Assembly (NCBI GenBank): GCA_017654935.2
Contig: CM065693.1
Location: 59,532,845-59,596,844 of the forward strand
Reading direction: 5' to 3'
DNA length: 64,000 nucleotides
Source of the DNA: Phymorhynchus buccinoides
Taxonomy: Eukaryota; Mollusca; Gastropoda; Neogastropoda; Raphitomidae
In this document: piece by piece, positions 1-13,667 of the stretch
How the letters are laid out: every line of letters starts with the position of its first letter
Position numbering within the stretch: position 1 is the first letter of the stretch
Position numbers and translations under genes: made by a program
Notes under the pieces: model-generated
Told to the model about the DNA's origin: nothing
Database searches by the model: none
Seen by the model: the letters and a program-made list of their open reading frames with translations, nothing else

Positions 1-3000
1 GTAACACAATGATGATGACCATATCACAGTAACACAATGATGATGACCATATCACAGTAACAATAATGATGACCATATCACAGTAACACAATAATGATGA
101 CCATATCACAGTAACACAATAATGATGACCATATCACAGTAAACAATAATGATGACCATATCACAGTAACAATAATGATGACCATATCACAGTAACACAA
201 TAATGATGACCATATCACAGTAACACAATAATGATGACCATATCACAGTAACACAATGATGATGACCATATCACAGTAACACAATAATGATGACCATATC
301 ACAGTAACACAATAATTATGACCATATCACAGTAACACAATGATGATGACCATATCACAGTAACACAATGATAATGACCATACCACAGTAACACAATAAT
401 GATGACCATATCACAGTAACACAATAATGATGACCATATCACAGTAACACAATAATGATGACCATATCACAGTAACACAATAATGATGACCATATCACAG
501 TAACAATAATGATGACCATATCACAGTAACACAATAATGATGACAATACCACAGTAACACAATAATGATGACCATATCACAGTAACACAATAATGATGAC
601 CATATCACAGTAACACAATAATGACCATATCACAGAAACACAATAATGATGACCATATCACAGTAACAATAATGATGACCATATCACAGTAACACAATAA
701 TGATGACCATATCACAGTAACACAATAATGATGACCATATCACAGTAACAATAATGATGACCATATCACAGTAACACAATGATGACCATATCACAGTAAC
801 AATAATGATGACCATATCACAGTAACACAATGATGACCATATCACAGTAACAATAATGATGACCATATCACAGTAACACAATAATGATGACCATATCACA
901 GTAACAATAATGATGACCATATCACGGTAACACAATAATGATGACAATACCACAGTAACACAATGATTATGACAATACCACAGTAACACAATAATGATGA
1001 CCATATCACAGTAACACAATAATGATGACCATATCACAGTAACAATAATGATGACCATATCACAGTAACACAATAATGATGACCATATCACAGTAACACA
1101 ATAATGATGACCATATCACAGTAACAATAATGATGACCATATCACAGTAACAATAATGATGACCATATCACAGTAACACAATAATGATGACAATATCACA
1201 GTAACACAATAATGATGACATCATAGTAACAATAATGATGACCATATCACAGTAACACAATAATGATGACAACATCACAGTAACACAATAATGATGACCA
1301 TATCACAGTAAACAATAATGATGACCATATCACAGTAAACAATAATGATGACCATATCACAGTAACACAATAATGATGACCATATCACAGTAACACAATA
1401 ATGATGACCATATCACAGTAACACAATAATTATGACCATATCACAGAAATACAATAATGATGACCATATCACAGTAACAATAATGATGACCATATCACAG
1501 TAACACAATAATGATGACCATATAACAGAAACACAATAATGATGACCATATCACAGTAACACAATAATGATGACCATATCATGGTAACACAATAATGATG
1601 ACCATATCACAGTAACACAATAATGATGACCATATCACAGTAACACAATAATGATGACCATATCACAGTAACACAATAATGATGACCATATCACAGTAAC
1701 ACAATAATTATGACCATATCACAGTAACACAATAATGATGACCATATCACAGTAACACAATAATGATGACCATATCACAGTAACACAATAATGATGACCA
1801 TATCACAGTAACAATAATGATGACCATATCATAGTAACACAATAATTATGACCATATCACAGTAACACAATAATGATGACCATATCACAGTAACACAATA
1901 ATGATGACCATATCACAGTAACAATAATGATGACCATATCACAGAAACACAATAATGATGACCATATCACAGTAACAATAATGATGACCATATCACAGTA
2001 ACAATAATGACCATATCACAGTAACACAATAATGATGACCATATCACAGAAACACAATAATGATGACCATATCACAGTAACAATAATGATGACCATATCA
2101 CAGTAACACAATAATGATGACCATATCACAGTAACACAATAATGACCATATCACAGTAACACAATAATGATGACCATATCACAGTAACACAATAATGACC
2201 ATATCACAGTAACACAATAATGACCATATCACAGTAACACAATAATGATGACCATATCACAGAAACACAATAATGATGACCATATCACAGTAACAATAAT
2301 GATGACCATATCACAGTAACAATAATGATGACCATATCACAGTAACACAATAATGATGACCATATCACAGAAACACAATAATGATGACCATACCACAGTA
2401 ACAATAATGATGACCATATCACAGAAACACAATAATGATGACCATATCACAGTAACACAATAATTATCACCATACCACAGTAACACAATGATGACCATAT
2501 CACAGTAACACAATAATTATGACCATATCACAGTAACAATAATTATCACCATATCACAGTAACACAATGATGATGACCATATCACAGTAACACAATAATG
2601 ATGACCATATCACAGTAACACAATGATGACCATATCACAGTAACACAATAATGATGACCATATCACAGTAACACAATGATGATGACCATATCACAGTAAC
2701 ACAATAATGATGACCATATCACAGTAACAATAATGATGACCATATCACGGTAACACAATAATGATGACAATACCACAGTAACACAATAATGATGACCATA
2801 TCACAGTAACACAATAATGATGACCATATCACAGTAACAATAATGATGACCATATCACGGTAACACAATAATGATGACAATACCACAGTAACACAATGAT
2901 TATGACAATACCACAGTAACACAATAATGATGACCATATCACAGTAACAATAATGATGACCATATCACAGTAACACAATAATGATGACCATATCACAGTA

Positions 3001-6000
3001 ACACAATAATGATGACCATATCACAGTAACACAATAATGATGACCATATCACAGTAACACAATAATGATGACCATATCACAGTAACACAATAATGATGAC
3101 CATATCACAGTAACACAATAATGATGACCATATCACAGTAACACAATAATGATGACCATATCACAGTAACACAATAATGATGACCATATCACAGTAACAA
3201 TAATGATGACCATATCACAGTAACAATAATGATGACCATATCACAGTAACACAATAATGATGACAATATCACAGTAACACAATAATTATGACAATATCAC
3301 AGTAACACAATAATGATGACCATATCACAGTAACAATAATGATGACCATATCACGGTAACACAATAATGATGACAATACCACAGTAACACAATAATGATG
3401 ACCATATCACAGTAACAATAATGATGACCATATCACGGTAACACAATAATGATGACAATACCACAGTAACACAATGATTATGACAATACCACAGTAACAC
3501 AATAATGATGACAATATCACAGTAACAATAATGATGATGACCATATCACAGTAACAATAATGATGACATCACAGTAACACAATAATGATGACCATATCAC
3601 AGTAACACACTAATGATGACCATATCACAGTAACAATAATGATGACCATATCACAGTAACAATAATGATGACCATATCACAGTAACACAATAATGATGAC
3701 AACATCACAGTAACACAATAATGATGACATCATAGTAACAATAATGATGACCATATCACAGTAACACAATAATGATGACAACATCACGGTAACACAATAA
3801 TGATGACATCATAGTAACAATAATGATGACCATATCACAGCAACAATAATGATGACCATATCACAGTAACACAATAATGATGACCATATCACAGTAACAC
3901 AATAATGATGACCATATCACAGTAACACAATAATGATGACCATATCACAGTAACACAATAATGATGACCATATCACAGAAATACAATAATGATGACCATA
4001 TCACAGTAACAATAATGATGACCATATCACAGTAACACAATAATGATGACCATATCACAGAAACACAATAATGATGACCATATCACAGTAACACAATAAT
4101 GATGACCATATCACAGTAACACAATAATGATGACCATATCACAGTAACAATAATGACCATATCACAGTAACACAATAATGATGACCATATCACAGTAACA
4201 CAATAATGATGACCATATCACAGTAACAATAATGATGACCATATCACAGTAACACAATAATTATGACCATATCACAGTAACACAATAATGATGACCATAT
4301 CACAGTAACACAATAATGATGACCATATCACAGTAACACAATAAATGACCATATCACAGAAACACAATAATGATGACCATATCACAGTAACAATAATGAT
4401 GACCATATCACAGTAACAATAATGACCATATCACAGTAACACAATAATGATGACCATATCACAGTAACACAATAATGATGACCATATCACAGTAACACAA
4501 TAATGATGACCATATCACAGTAACAACAATGATGACCATATCACAGTAACAATAATGATGACCATATCACAGTAACAATAATGATGACCATATCACAGTA
4601 ACACAATAATGATGACCATATCACAGTAACACAATAATGACCATATCACAGAAACACAATAATGATGACCATATCACAGTAACAATAATGATGACCATAT
4701 CACAGTAACAATAATGATGACCATATCACAGTAACACAATAATGATGACCATATCACAGAAACACAATAATGATGACCATATCACAGTAACAATAATGAT
4801 GACCATATCACAGTAACAATAATGATGACCATATCACAGTAACACAATAATGATGACCATATCACAGAAACACAATAATGATGACCATATCACAGTAACA
4901 CAATAATGATGACCATATCACAGAAACACAATAATGATGACCATATCACAGAAACACAATAATGATGACCATATCACAGAAACACAATAATGATGACCAT
5001 ATCACAGTAACACAATAATGATGACCATATCACGGTAACACAATAATGATGACCACATCACAGTAACAACAATGATGACCATATCACAGTAACAATAATG
5101 ATGACCATATCACAGTAAACAATAATGATGACCATATCACAGTAACAATAATGATGACCATATCACAGTAACACAATAATGATGACCATATCACAGTAAC
5201 ACAATAATGATGACCATATCACAGTAACACAATAATGATGACCATATCACAGTAACACAATAATGATGACCATATCACAGTAACACAATAATGATGACCA
5301 TATCACAGAAACAATAATGATGACCATATCACAGTAACACAATAATGATGACCATATCACAGTAACAATAATGATGACCATATCACAGAAACACAATAAT
5401 GATGACCATATCACAGTAACACAATAATGATGACCATATCACAGTAACACAATAATGATGACCATATCACAGTAACACAATAATGATGACCATATCACAG
5501 AAACACAATAATGATGACCATATCACAGTAACACAATAATGATGACCATATCACAGTAACACAATAATGATGACCATATCACAGTAACAATAATGATGAC
5601 CATATCACAGAAACACAATAATGATGACCATATCACAGTAACACAATAATGATGACCATATCACAGTAACACAATAATGATGACCATATCACAGTAACAC
5701 AATAATGATGACCATATCACAGTAACAATAATGATGACCATATCACAGAAACACAATAATGATGACCATATCACAGTAACACAATAATGATGACCATATC
5801 ACAGTAACACAATAATGATGACCATATCACAGTAACACAATAATGATGACCATATCACAGTAACACAATAATTATGACCATATCACAGTAACACAATAAT
5901 GACCATATCACAGAAACAATAATGATGACCATATCACAGTAACACAATAATGATGACCATATCACAGTAACACAATAATGATGACCATATCACAGTAACA

Positions 6001-7493
6001 CAATAATGATGACCATATCACAGTAACACAATAATGATGACCATATCACAGTAACACAATAATGATGACCATATCACAGTAACACAATAATGATGACCAT
6101 ATCACAGTAACACAATAATGATGACCATATCACAGTAACACAATAATGATGACCATATCACAGTAAAACAATAATGATGACCATATCACAGAAACACAAT
6201 AATGATGACCATATCACAGAAATACAATAATGATGACCATATCACAGTAACACAATAATGATGACCATATCACAGTAACACAATAATGATGACCATATCA
6301 CAGTAACAATAATGATGACCATATCACAGTAACACAATAATGATGACCATATCACAGTAACACAATAATGATGACCATATCACAGTAACACAATAATGAT
6401 GACAATATCACAGTAACACAATAATGATGACAACATCACAGTAACACAATAATGATGACAACATCACAGTAACACAATAATGATGACCATATCACAGTAA
6501 CACAATAATGATGACCATATCACAGTAACACAATAATGATGACAACATCACAGTAACACAATAATGATGACCATATCACAGTAACAATAATGATGACCAT
6601 ATCACAGTAACACAATAATGATGACCATATCACAGTAACAATAATGATGACCATATCACAGTAACAATAATGATGACCATATCACAGTAACACAATAATG
6701 ATGACCATATCACAGTAACAATAATGATGACCATATCACAGTAACACAATAATGATGACCATATCACAGTAACAATAATGATGACCATATCACAGTAACA
6801 CAATAATGATGACCATATCACAGTAACAATAATGATGACCATATCACAGTAACACAATAATGATGACCATATCACAGTAACAATAATGATGACTATATCA
6901 CAGTAACACAATAATGATGACAACATCACAGTAACACAATAATGATGACCATATCACGGTAACACAATAATGATGACCATATCACAGTAACACAATAATG
7001 ATGACCATATCACAGTAACACAATAATGATGACAATATCACAGTAACACAATAATGATGACAATATCACAGTAACACAATAATGATGACCATATCACAGT
7101 AACACAATAATGATGACCATATCACAGTAACACAATAATGATGACAATATCACAGTAACACAATAATGATGACAACATCACAGTAGCACAATAATGATAG
7201 CCATATTACAGTAAAATTATGACAATATCACAGTAAACCAATAATGATGACAACATCACGGTAACACAATAATGATGACAACATCACAGTAACACAATAA
7301 TGATGACAACATCACAGTAACACAATAATGATGACAACATCACAGTAGCACAATAATGATGACAACATCACAGTAGCACAATAATGATGACCATATTACA
7401 GTAAAATTATGACAATATCACAGTAAACCAATAATGATGACAACATCACAGTAAACAACAATGATGACCATATCACAGCAAAATAATGACAAT
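1..7493. repeat. 28-bp minisatellite array, left block
   Basis: Tandem array of an A/T-rich unit of about 28 bp (taacacaataatgatgacca followed by tatcacag), with a common 26-bp variant lacking 'ac' and minor ggtaac, gaaaca and acaaca variants. It runs from the window edge to about 7493, roughly 270 units. A short remnant of the same array lies at 10172-10240, so the block was split by the LINE at 7504-10161. On the minus strand the array lies in the intron that follows SPG11 exon e and begins about 25 bp after that exon's donor. Long reading frames across it are only translations of the repeat. No gene is visible. Confidence 0.97.
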
Positions 7494-7503
7494 TTCACAG
7501 TAC
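7494..7503. repeat. Target-site duplication, 5' copy
   Basis: The 10-bp sequence ttcacagtac occurs here and again at 10162-10171, exactly flanking the LINE insertion. Removing the insert plus one copy restores a continuous 28-bp satellite, which supports target-primed insertion. Confidence 0.85.
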
Positions 7504-7504
7504 C

Positions 7505-9092
7505 GACAAACCCGACTTAGCAAAAGCTCTACAAATTTTCCATGCCTTTGCTGCCATTTCGGGCCTTCGAATGTCGCTCAGAAAAACAGAAGCAATGTGG
7601 CTTGGGATAACAAAACACCTGGACGATAAACCTTACAATTTGACCTGGACTGATGAAATAAAAATTCTTGGAATATACTTCAGCAACAAAACAACAGCAT
7701 CTGAAAATGATCGCAACTGGCAGCAAAGAATCGAAGTTTTAAAAAGAACAATCAATACATGGAACAGGAGAAACCTAAGCATATTTGGGAAAAATTCTGG
7801 TTTCAAAAACCCTTCTTATGTCTCAGTTCATCTATATTATGCAATCAATTGGTCTGCCAGATAGAGTGCTACATAATATAAACCATATTTTATATTCCTT
7901 CATATGGAAGAAGAAAACCAGCAATAGGAAAGCCTTTGAAAAAGTCAAACGCAAAGTCATTAACCAAGAGTACAAGCAGGGTGGCCTTAAAATGATGGAC
8001 ATGAAAACATTCCAAGAAGCCTTATATTTAAGATGGATAGTAAAACTGATTGTACACAATAAAGGGAAATGGACAATATTCCCCACCATAGAATACGACC
8101 ACCTTGGGGAAGGACTAGAGATATTACACACCTTTTGTCTTGAACACAAATTAACTGGAATAGGCAACAACAATACTTTTTGGGTCAAAACACTCAAACT
8201 CTGGCTGAACCTTAAACAACGAGATCCCCAGAGCTACCCCGAAAAGACACACCAAAACTCTCTGATTTGGAACAATCAAAACCTCCAATTCAAAAACAGG
8301 AATCTGCATATTAGAGACTGGATAACAGGAGGAATAACTAGAATTAAAGACATCCTAACAGAAACTCTAGAAATCATTAGTTTTGAAGAAATGGAAAATA
8401 AACTGGGACAATCACCACACAGGCAATTTGAATACAACGCAGTGAAGAGTGCTTTGGAATCAGCTCGCACAAAAGGAGTTCTAGATCTCAACACCATCAT
8501 TGAACAAGACATACGAGACATTTGCATAAATAGAAAACCAATACACATATACACAACACAGGAACTGAGAAAATATTTAACCCCCAAAATCCAGCCATGC
8601 TCGGTAAACTTTTGGAAACGAAAATATGATTACAACCTAGACCATAAGGAATGGGAAACAAACTTCACAGCTTATAAAGAAACTCGTCTCCGAGTCCTCC
8701 AATGGAAAATAATGCACAACATTTATCCCACAAACATCTTATTAAAAAAGATGGGCATAGCACAAAGTGAAACGTGTGATGCCTGCAGAAATGGGGAAAA
8801 AGACTACATCGAACACTTCTTTTATCAATGTAAAGAAATAAAACCGGTATGGTCACAAGTCGCAAACGAAATACAAGTCAGATGTAATCGGACTATAAAT
8901 ATTACTGAACAAATAGCAATCTTAGGTTACCACGAACCCTCAATCTTGATAGCAAAACACAGGCGGGTGGTAAACCACCTCATCACACTAGCAAAGCTCT
9001 GTATCAGCAAATACAGATATGGCGCAAGACAAAAAATCGAACTGATTTGGGAAAGGGAATTAAAACTTAGATCACACCTGCTTAACGAATAA
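7505..9092 (+). pseudogene. LINE ORF2 C-terminal half (RT thumb plus Cys/His knuckle), frameshifted
   Basis: Starts in frame with DKPDLAKALQIFHAF, the segment that normally follows the catalytic YADD box of L1/Tx1-type RTs. It continues through SGLRMSLRKTEAMWLG, WTDEIKILGIYF and NRRNLSIFGK. A one-base indel near 7790, in an A-run, shifts the frame. Downstream come ILVSKTLLMSQFIY, IGLPDRVLHNINHILYSFIW, a GGLKM motif, and near the end C-D-A-C with a downstream H and C (ETCDACRNGEKDYIEHFFYQ), the C-x2-C..H..C knuckle typical of these proteins. The endonuclease, fingers and palm are missing, so the copy is dead. The L1/Tx1-like assignment is from memory of the family. Confidence 0.88.
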
Positions 9093-9236
9093 TTAGGGAA
9101 GAAAAAGTTTGAAAAGTAAGAGAGAGAAATAGATAGAGAGAAGGCGAGTGTGTGTGCATCACTAGACAGCACACGGTTTTTATAATGGTTATAAATGTAT
9201 GCCACTAATGTTTACTATTTTTCAGCTAGAGAGAGA

Positions 9237-9268
<32 letters not shown>

Positions 9269-9335
9269 CCCTTTGGGGGGGGGGGTGGGGGGAGAACCCG
9301 GAGAGAGAGAGAGGGAAGAGACAGAGAGAGATGAT

Positions 9336-9385
<50 letters not shown>

Positions 9386-10126
9386 ATTAATGTGTGCAGC
9401 CAAATAAATAAAAAAAAAAGGCACACTGAAAAAAAGAGAAGATCAAGGAGGGATGATGAAAACTTTGATGGGTCTGAACACATTAGTGCATGGTGTGAAG
9501 CGTGAGTGTGGGAAGAGTAGGCCTCGCCTACCGACAAAGTCAGATAACACCCGTTCAGCCAACCCCCACGAAGCCCGCACTCAGACAGAGCAAGAGAGGG
9601 AGAGGGAGCCCAACGCAAATGAAAAACCAACGCGAGCAGACCATCACCTAGGCCTAATGCAGTGTAGCAAGACAACAGAAAACATCTCAACACACCCTCT
9701 GATCGCAGCCGGCCAAATTGTGCCGCGGGGAACGTAGGCTAGCCTACAGAGACAAAAAGCAGAGTCCAGCACTGCCAGAAAGCAGCAAGAAATTCACCCA
9801 AACAGAAGCAAGAAAAAAGAAGAATGCCAAACTGCGGACCCACTCCGTGGAGGGAGGGAGGAGAGAGGGAGAGAAGGGAGAGAGAGAGAGAGAGGAGAGA
9901 GAGGAGAGAGAGAGAGAGAGAGGAGAGAGATGAGAGAGAGAGAGAGAGAGAGAGAGAGTAGGTCAGCAAATAATGCATGAAAAAAAAAATGTACATTAGC
10001 CTATAGGCTGAAGTGTTCATTCCCTACGATACTCTATGGACTACCCAGGATTGGGAGGCTTCGCCTCGCGTTGCCTTTCATGAGGCGGTCGCATAGGGAA
10101 AAATCCAACTCTGACCTCCTACCAAC
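9093..10126 (+). other. LINE 3' UTR with (GA)n blocks
   Basis: Non-coding part of the inserted LINE. It contains long GA/GAGAGG purine tracts at about 9226-9390 and 9845-9960, separated by moderately GC-rich sequence and short G-runs (9275-9292). Open frames here are low-complexity Arg/Glu or Ser/Leu translations of the GA tracts, not genes. The block lies inside the target duplications, so it belongs to the insertion and not to the host intron. Confidence 0.7.
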
Positions 10127-10161
10127 AAAAAAAACAAAACAAAATTAAAAAAAAATAAAAA

Positions 10162-10171
10162 TTCACAGTAC
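10162..10171. repeat. Target-site duplication, 3' copy
   Basis: Second copy of ttcacagtac, directly after the A-rich LINE tail. Its partner is at 7494-7503. Confidence 0.85.
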
Positions 10172-10240
10172 AATAATGATAGCCATATCACAGCAAAATA
10201 ATGACAATATCACAGCAACAATAAAGATAACCATATCATA
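10172..10240. repeat. 28-bp minisatellite, right remnant
   Basis: About two and a half diverged units of the satellite found at 1-7493 (aataatgatagccatatcac and similar). They start only about 20 bp from the donor site of SPG11 exon e and were separated from the main block by the LINE. Confidence 0.9.
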
Positions 10241-10259
10241 CTGGTGGCGGCTAACTCAC

Positions 10260-10466
10260 CCATGCAGGGAGCAGTATGTCCACAGGGGACCCACCAAGCC
10301 ATGCCATGCGCAGTACTGGGCCAACTGGCGGTGGACGGCCCACAGCACCTGGTGTCCGTAGCCATGCAGGGGGTGGGGGGAGTGCAGCAGCCCGGACATC
10401 ATCTGCAGCTGGTCCTCCACTGTGGCGCTCAAGCTCTGCAGGATCTCCCAGCGGTACACTCTTTTC
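10260..10466 (-). CDS. SPG11: SPG11 (spatacsin) exon e
   Basis: A 207-bp minus-strand exon with acceptor ttccttcaaag at 10467 and donor gtgagt at 10259. It reads KRVYRWEILQSLSATVEDQL, then HPLHGYGHQVLWAVHRQLAQ and YCAWHGLVGPLWTYC. It starts with the third base of a codon whose first two bases (ag) end exon d, so the two exons join in phase. The spacing of H-Q, YC, H-L and L-Y resembles human spatacsin at roughly residues 1000-1070 (from memory). Spatacsin is a large cytosolic protein that binds spastizin and AP-5 at late endosomes and lysosomes and is needed for autophagic lysosome reformation. No named domain lies in this piece. An alternative acceptor 5 bp downstream (aaaag) cannot be excluded. 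Confidence 0.78.
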
Positions 10467-10487
10467 CTTTGAAGGAACAGACACCAG

Positions 10488-12835
10488 TCTTTAATCCCCT
10501 GATTTGATGTAACCCTTTGCATTCTACCTGTTTTTAATCCCCTGATTTGATGTAACCCTTTGCATTCTACCTGTTTTTAATCCCCTAATTTGATGTAACC
10601 CTTTGCATTCTACCTTTAATCCCCTTTAATGTAACCCTTTGCATTCTACCTGATTTAACCCTTTGCATTAACCCTTTGCACCTGTCTTTAATCCCCTAAC
10701 TTGATGTAACCCTTTGCATTCTACCTGTCTTTAATCCCCTAATTTGATGTAACCCTTTGCATTCTACCTGTCTTTAATCCCCTAATTTGATGTAACCCTT
10801 TGCATTCTACCTGTCTTTAATCCCCTGATTTGATGCAACCCTTTGCATTCTACCTGTCTTTAATCCCCTAACTTGATGCAACCCTTTGCATTCTACCTGA
10901 CTTTAATCCCCTAACTTGATGTAACCCTTTGCATTCTACCTGACTTTAATCCCCTAACTTGATGCAACCCTTTGCATTCTACCTGACTTTAATCCCCTAA
11001 CTTGATGCAACCCTTTGCATTCTACCTGACTTTTTAATCCCCTGCATTCTTGATGCAACCCTTTGCATTCTACCTGACTTTAATCCCCTAACTTGATGCA
11101 ACCCTTTGCATTCTACCTGTCTTTAATCCCCTAACTTGATGCAACCCTTTGCATTCTACCTGACTTTAATCCCCTAACTTGATGCAACCCTTTGCATTCT
11201 ACCTGTCTTTAATCCCCTAACTTGATGTAACCCTTTGCATTCTACCTGTCTTTAATCCCCTAATTTGATGCAACCCTTTGCATTCTACCTGTCTTTAATC
11301 CCCTAACTTGATGTAACCCTTTGCATTCTACCTGTCTTTAATCCCCTAACTTGATGCAACCCTTTGCATTCTACCTGTCTTTAATCCCCTGATTTGATGT
11401 AACCCTTTGCATTCTACCTGTCTTTAATCCCCTAACTTGATGCAACCCTTTGCATTCTACCTGACTTTAATCCCCTAATTTGATGTAACCCTTTGCATTC
11501 TACCTGTCTTTAATCCCCTAACTTGATGTAACCCTTTGCATTCTACCTGTCTTTAATCCCCTAACTTGATGTAACCCTTTGCATTCTACCTGTCTTTAAT
11601 CCCCTAACTTGATGTAACCCTTTGCATTCTACCTGTCTTTAATCCCCTAACTTGATGCAACCCTTTGCATTCTACCTGTCTTTAATCCCCTAACCCTTTG
11701 CATTCTACCTGCTTTAACCCTTTGCATTCTTCCTGTCTTTAATCCCTAACTTGATGTAACCCTTTGCATTCTACCTGTCTTTAATCCCCTAATTTGATGT
11801 AACCCTTTGCATTCTACCTGTCTTTAATCCCCTAACTTGATGCAACCCTTTGCATTCTACCTGACTTTAATCCCCTAACTTGATGCAACCCTTTGCATTC
11901 TACCTGACTTTAATCCCCTAATTTGATGTAACCCTTTGCATTCTACCTGTCTTTAATCCCCTAATTTGATGTAACCCTTTGCATTCTACCTGTCTTTAAT
12001 CCCCTAACTTGATGTAACCCTTTGCATTCTACCTGTCTTTAATCCCCTAATTTGATGCAACCCTTTGCATTCTGCCTCTTTAATCCCCTAACTTGATGTA
12101 ACCCTTTGCATTCTACCTGACTTTAATCCCCTAACTTGATGCAACCCTTTGCATTCTTGATGCAACCTGTCTTTAATCCCCTAATTTGATGTAACCCTTT
12201 GCATTCTACCTGTCTTTAATCCCCTAATTTGATGTAACCCTTTGCATTCTACCTGTCTTTAATCCCCTAATTTGATGTAACCCTTTGCATTCTACCTGTC
12301 TTTAATCCCCTAACTTGATGTAACCCTTTGCATTCTACCTGTCTTTAATCCCCTAACTTGATGCAACCCTTTGCATTCTACCTGACTTTAATCCCCCTAA
12401 CCCTTTGACCTGTCTTTAATCCCCTAACTTGATGCAACCCTTTGCATTCTACCTGACTTTAATCCCCTAACTTGATGTAACCCTTTGCATTCTACCTGTC
12501 TTTAATCCCCTAACTTGATGTAACCCTTTGCATTCTACCTGACTTTAATCCCCTAATTTGATGTAACCCTTTGCATTCTACCTGACTTTAATCCCCTAAC
12601 TTGATGCAACCCTTTGCATTCTACCTGACTTTAATCCCCTAATTTGATGTAACCCTTTGCATTCTACCTGTCTTTAATCCCCTGTTTGATGCAACCCTTT
12701 GCATTCTACCTGACTTTAATCCCCTAATTTGATGTAACCCTTTGCATTCTACCTGTCTTTAATCCCCTAACTTGATGCAACCCTTTGCATTCTACCTGTC
12801 TTTAATCCCCTAACTTGATGCAACCCTTGGCATTC
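10488..12835. repeat. 43-bp minisatellite array in the intron between exons d and e
   Basis: About 54 copies of a 43-bp unit (ctttaatcccctaacttgat, then gcaaccctttgcattctacc and tgt). Variants alternate aatttg/aacttg, gtaac/gcaac and ctgt/ctga. A few units are deleted or rearranged (about 10616-10690, 11030-11050, 11690-11740, 12390-12410). The array starts about 25 bp from the acceptor of exon e. Only a short stretch (ttaaag) is shared with that junction, so splice-site origin is not shown here. Confidence 0.97.
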
Positions 12836-13462
12836 TGCCTATTTGCCCTGCGGGCTGCACTCCTAGCCTGCAGGTTCTACGAGGTGCTCGTTTTATTGCA
12901 AACAACAAAAACTGAGGATGAAATGCCTGCAAACACTTTAAAATTGCACGAGTTTAGTGAGTCATTCAACACAAATAACACCCAAAGAATCACCCTTTAA
13001 TCATTAATAGCTTACAGGTTGTTAAGGAATGAAAATGGATGTCTCTGCCCGACAATTTGTCAGGCGCGGTCACTAGTACTTGCCCTAATGCGCCCAACAG
13101 GGCTGATTGTGTTAATAGAATGTGTACTCCACTAACACACACCCTAAGCAACAAGCAAGTTCCAATAACTATTGCCCAATTCTTCAGTATCAATACTAAT
13201 TCATGGAACATAACAATTGAACAGATTTGAAAACTGTCAACAAATGCCAATAATGCTGTTCTGTGTGTTAGGTAGAGCACACACTTAGTCAGAAATAGTG
13301 AAGTCTGCTCTACTCTCAACTATTTCATAGATACTTCGAAGAACATGCTTATGAATTCAATGACATTCTGATACTACTGCCTTCGCATTAGCCAGCAAGT
13401 CCAAAATGCTTGAAACACACAAACAGCCGTCTTCATCCCAGTGAACAAATCTGTAACCTTAC
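12836..13462. other. Intron DNA without recognisable features
   Basis: Non-repetitive remainder of the intron between exon d (13463-13667) and exon e (10260-10466). No exon with splice borders and no known repeat is visible. Short open frames lack protein-like features. Confidence 0.6.
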
Positions 13463-13667
13463 CTCAACAGATGCGTCTTGATTTCATACTGAACGTAGGA
13501 AGACGCCAGCGACAGATCCTGCAAGTAGTCTGCGAGCAGCCTTCCCAGCATCCCCTTCTCCCTGGCCATGGCGGCCTCCAGAGCCTGGATGGCCCGCAGG
13601 GGGAGGTTCCTCGACAGCCAGAACTGCCACAACAGCCGAGGGTTGAACGCACTCTCCTCCACAAAGT
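13463..13667 (-). CDS. SPG11: SPG11 (spatacsin) exon d
   Basis: A 205-bp minus-strand exon with acceptor ttctgtcacag (13668) and donor gtaagg (13462). It reads FVEESAFNPRLLWQFWLSRN, LPLRAIQALEAAMAREKGML and SSYVQYEIKTHLL, ending with two bases of an Arg codon completed by exon e. The NPRLLWQFW..LPL segment and the Y..-EI..-L-R pattern align with human spatacsin around residues 930-1000 (from memory), directly before the stretch matched by exon e. This is consistent order on the same strand. The alpha-helical, leucine-rich composition fits the solenoid-like body of spatacsin. The upstream exons covering roughly residues 560-930 are not visible in the window and probably lie in a gap. Confidence 0.78.

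Larger units (their letters stand above)
7504..10161 (+). mobile_element. 5'-truncated L1/Tx1-like LINE inserted in satellite
   Basis: A 2.66-kb insertion in the 28-bp satellite with 10-bp target duplications (7494-7503 and 10162-10171). It begins inside the reverse-transcriptase ORF and keeps the RT thumb and C-terminal region to a stop at 9092. About 1.07 kb of 3' untranslated DNA rich in (GA)n follows, ending in an A-rich tail at about 10127-10161. 5' truncation, an A-rich 3' end and a target duplication are the hallmarks of target-primed reverse transcription. The clade call rests on protein motifs (see the ORF entry). Confidence 0.88.

Noticed and set aside
1..7493. CRISPR-like array or coding repeats (frames such as MVIIIVTVIWSS)
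   Set aside because: The units are contiguous with no unique spacers, the host is an animal, and the frames are translations of a 28-bp repeat with stops in neighbouring units.
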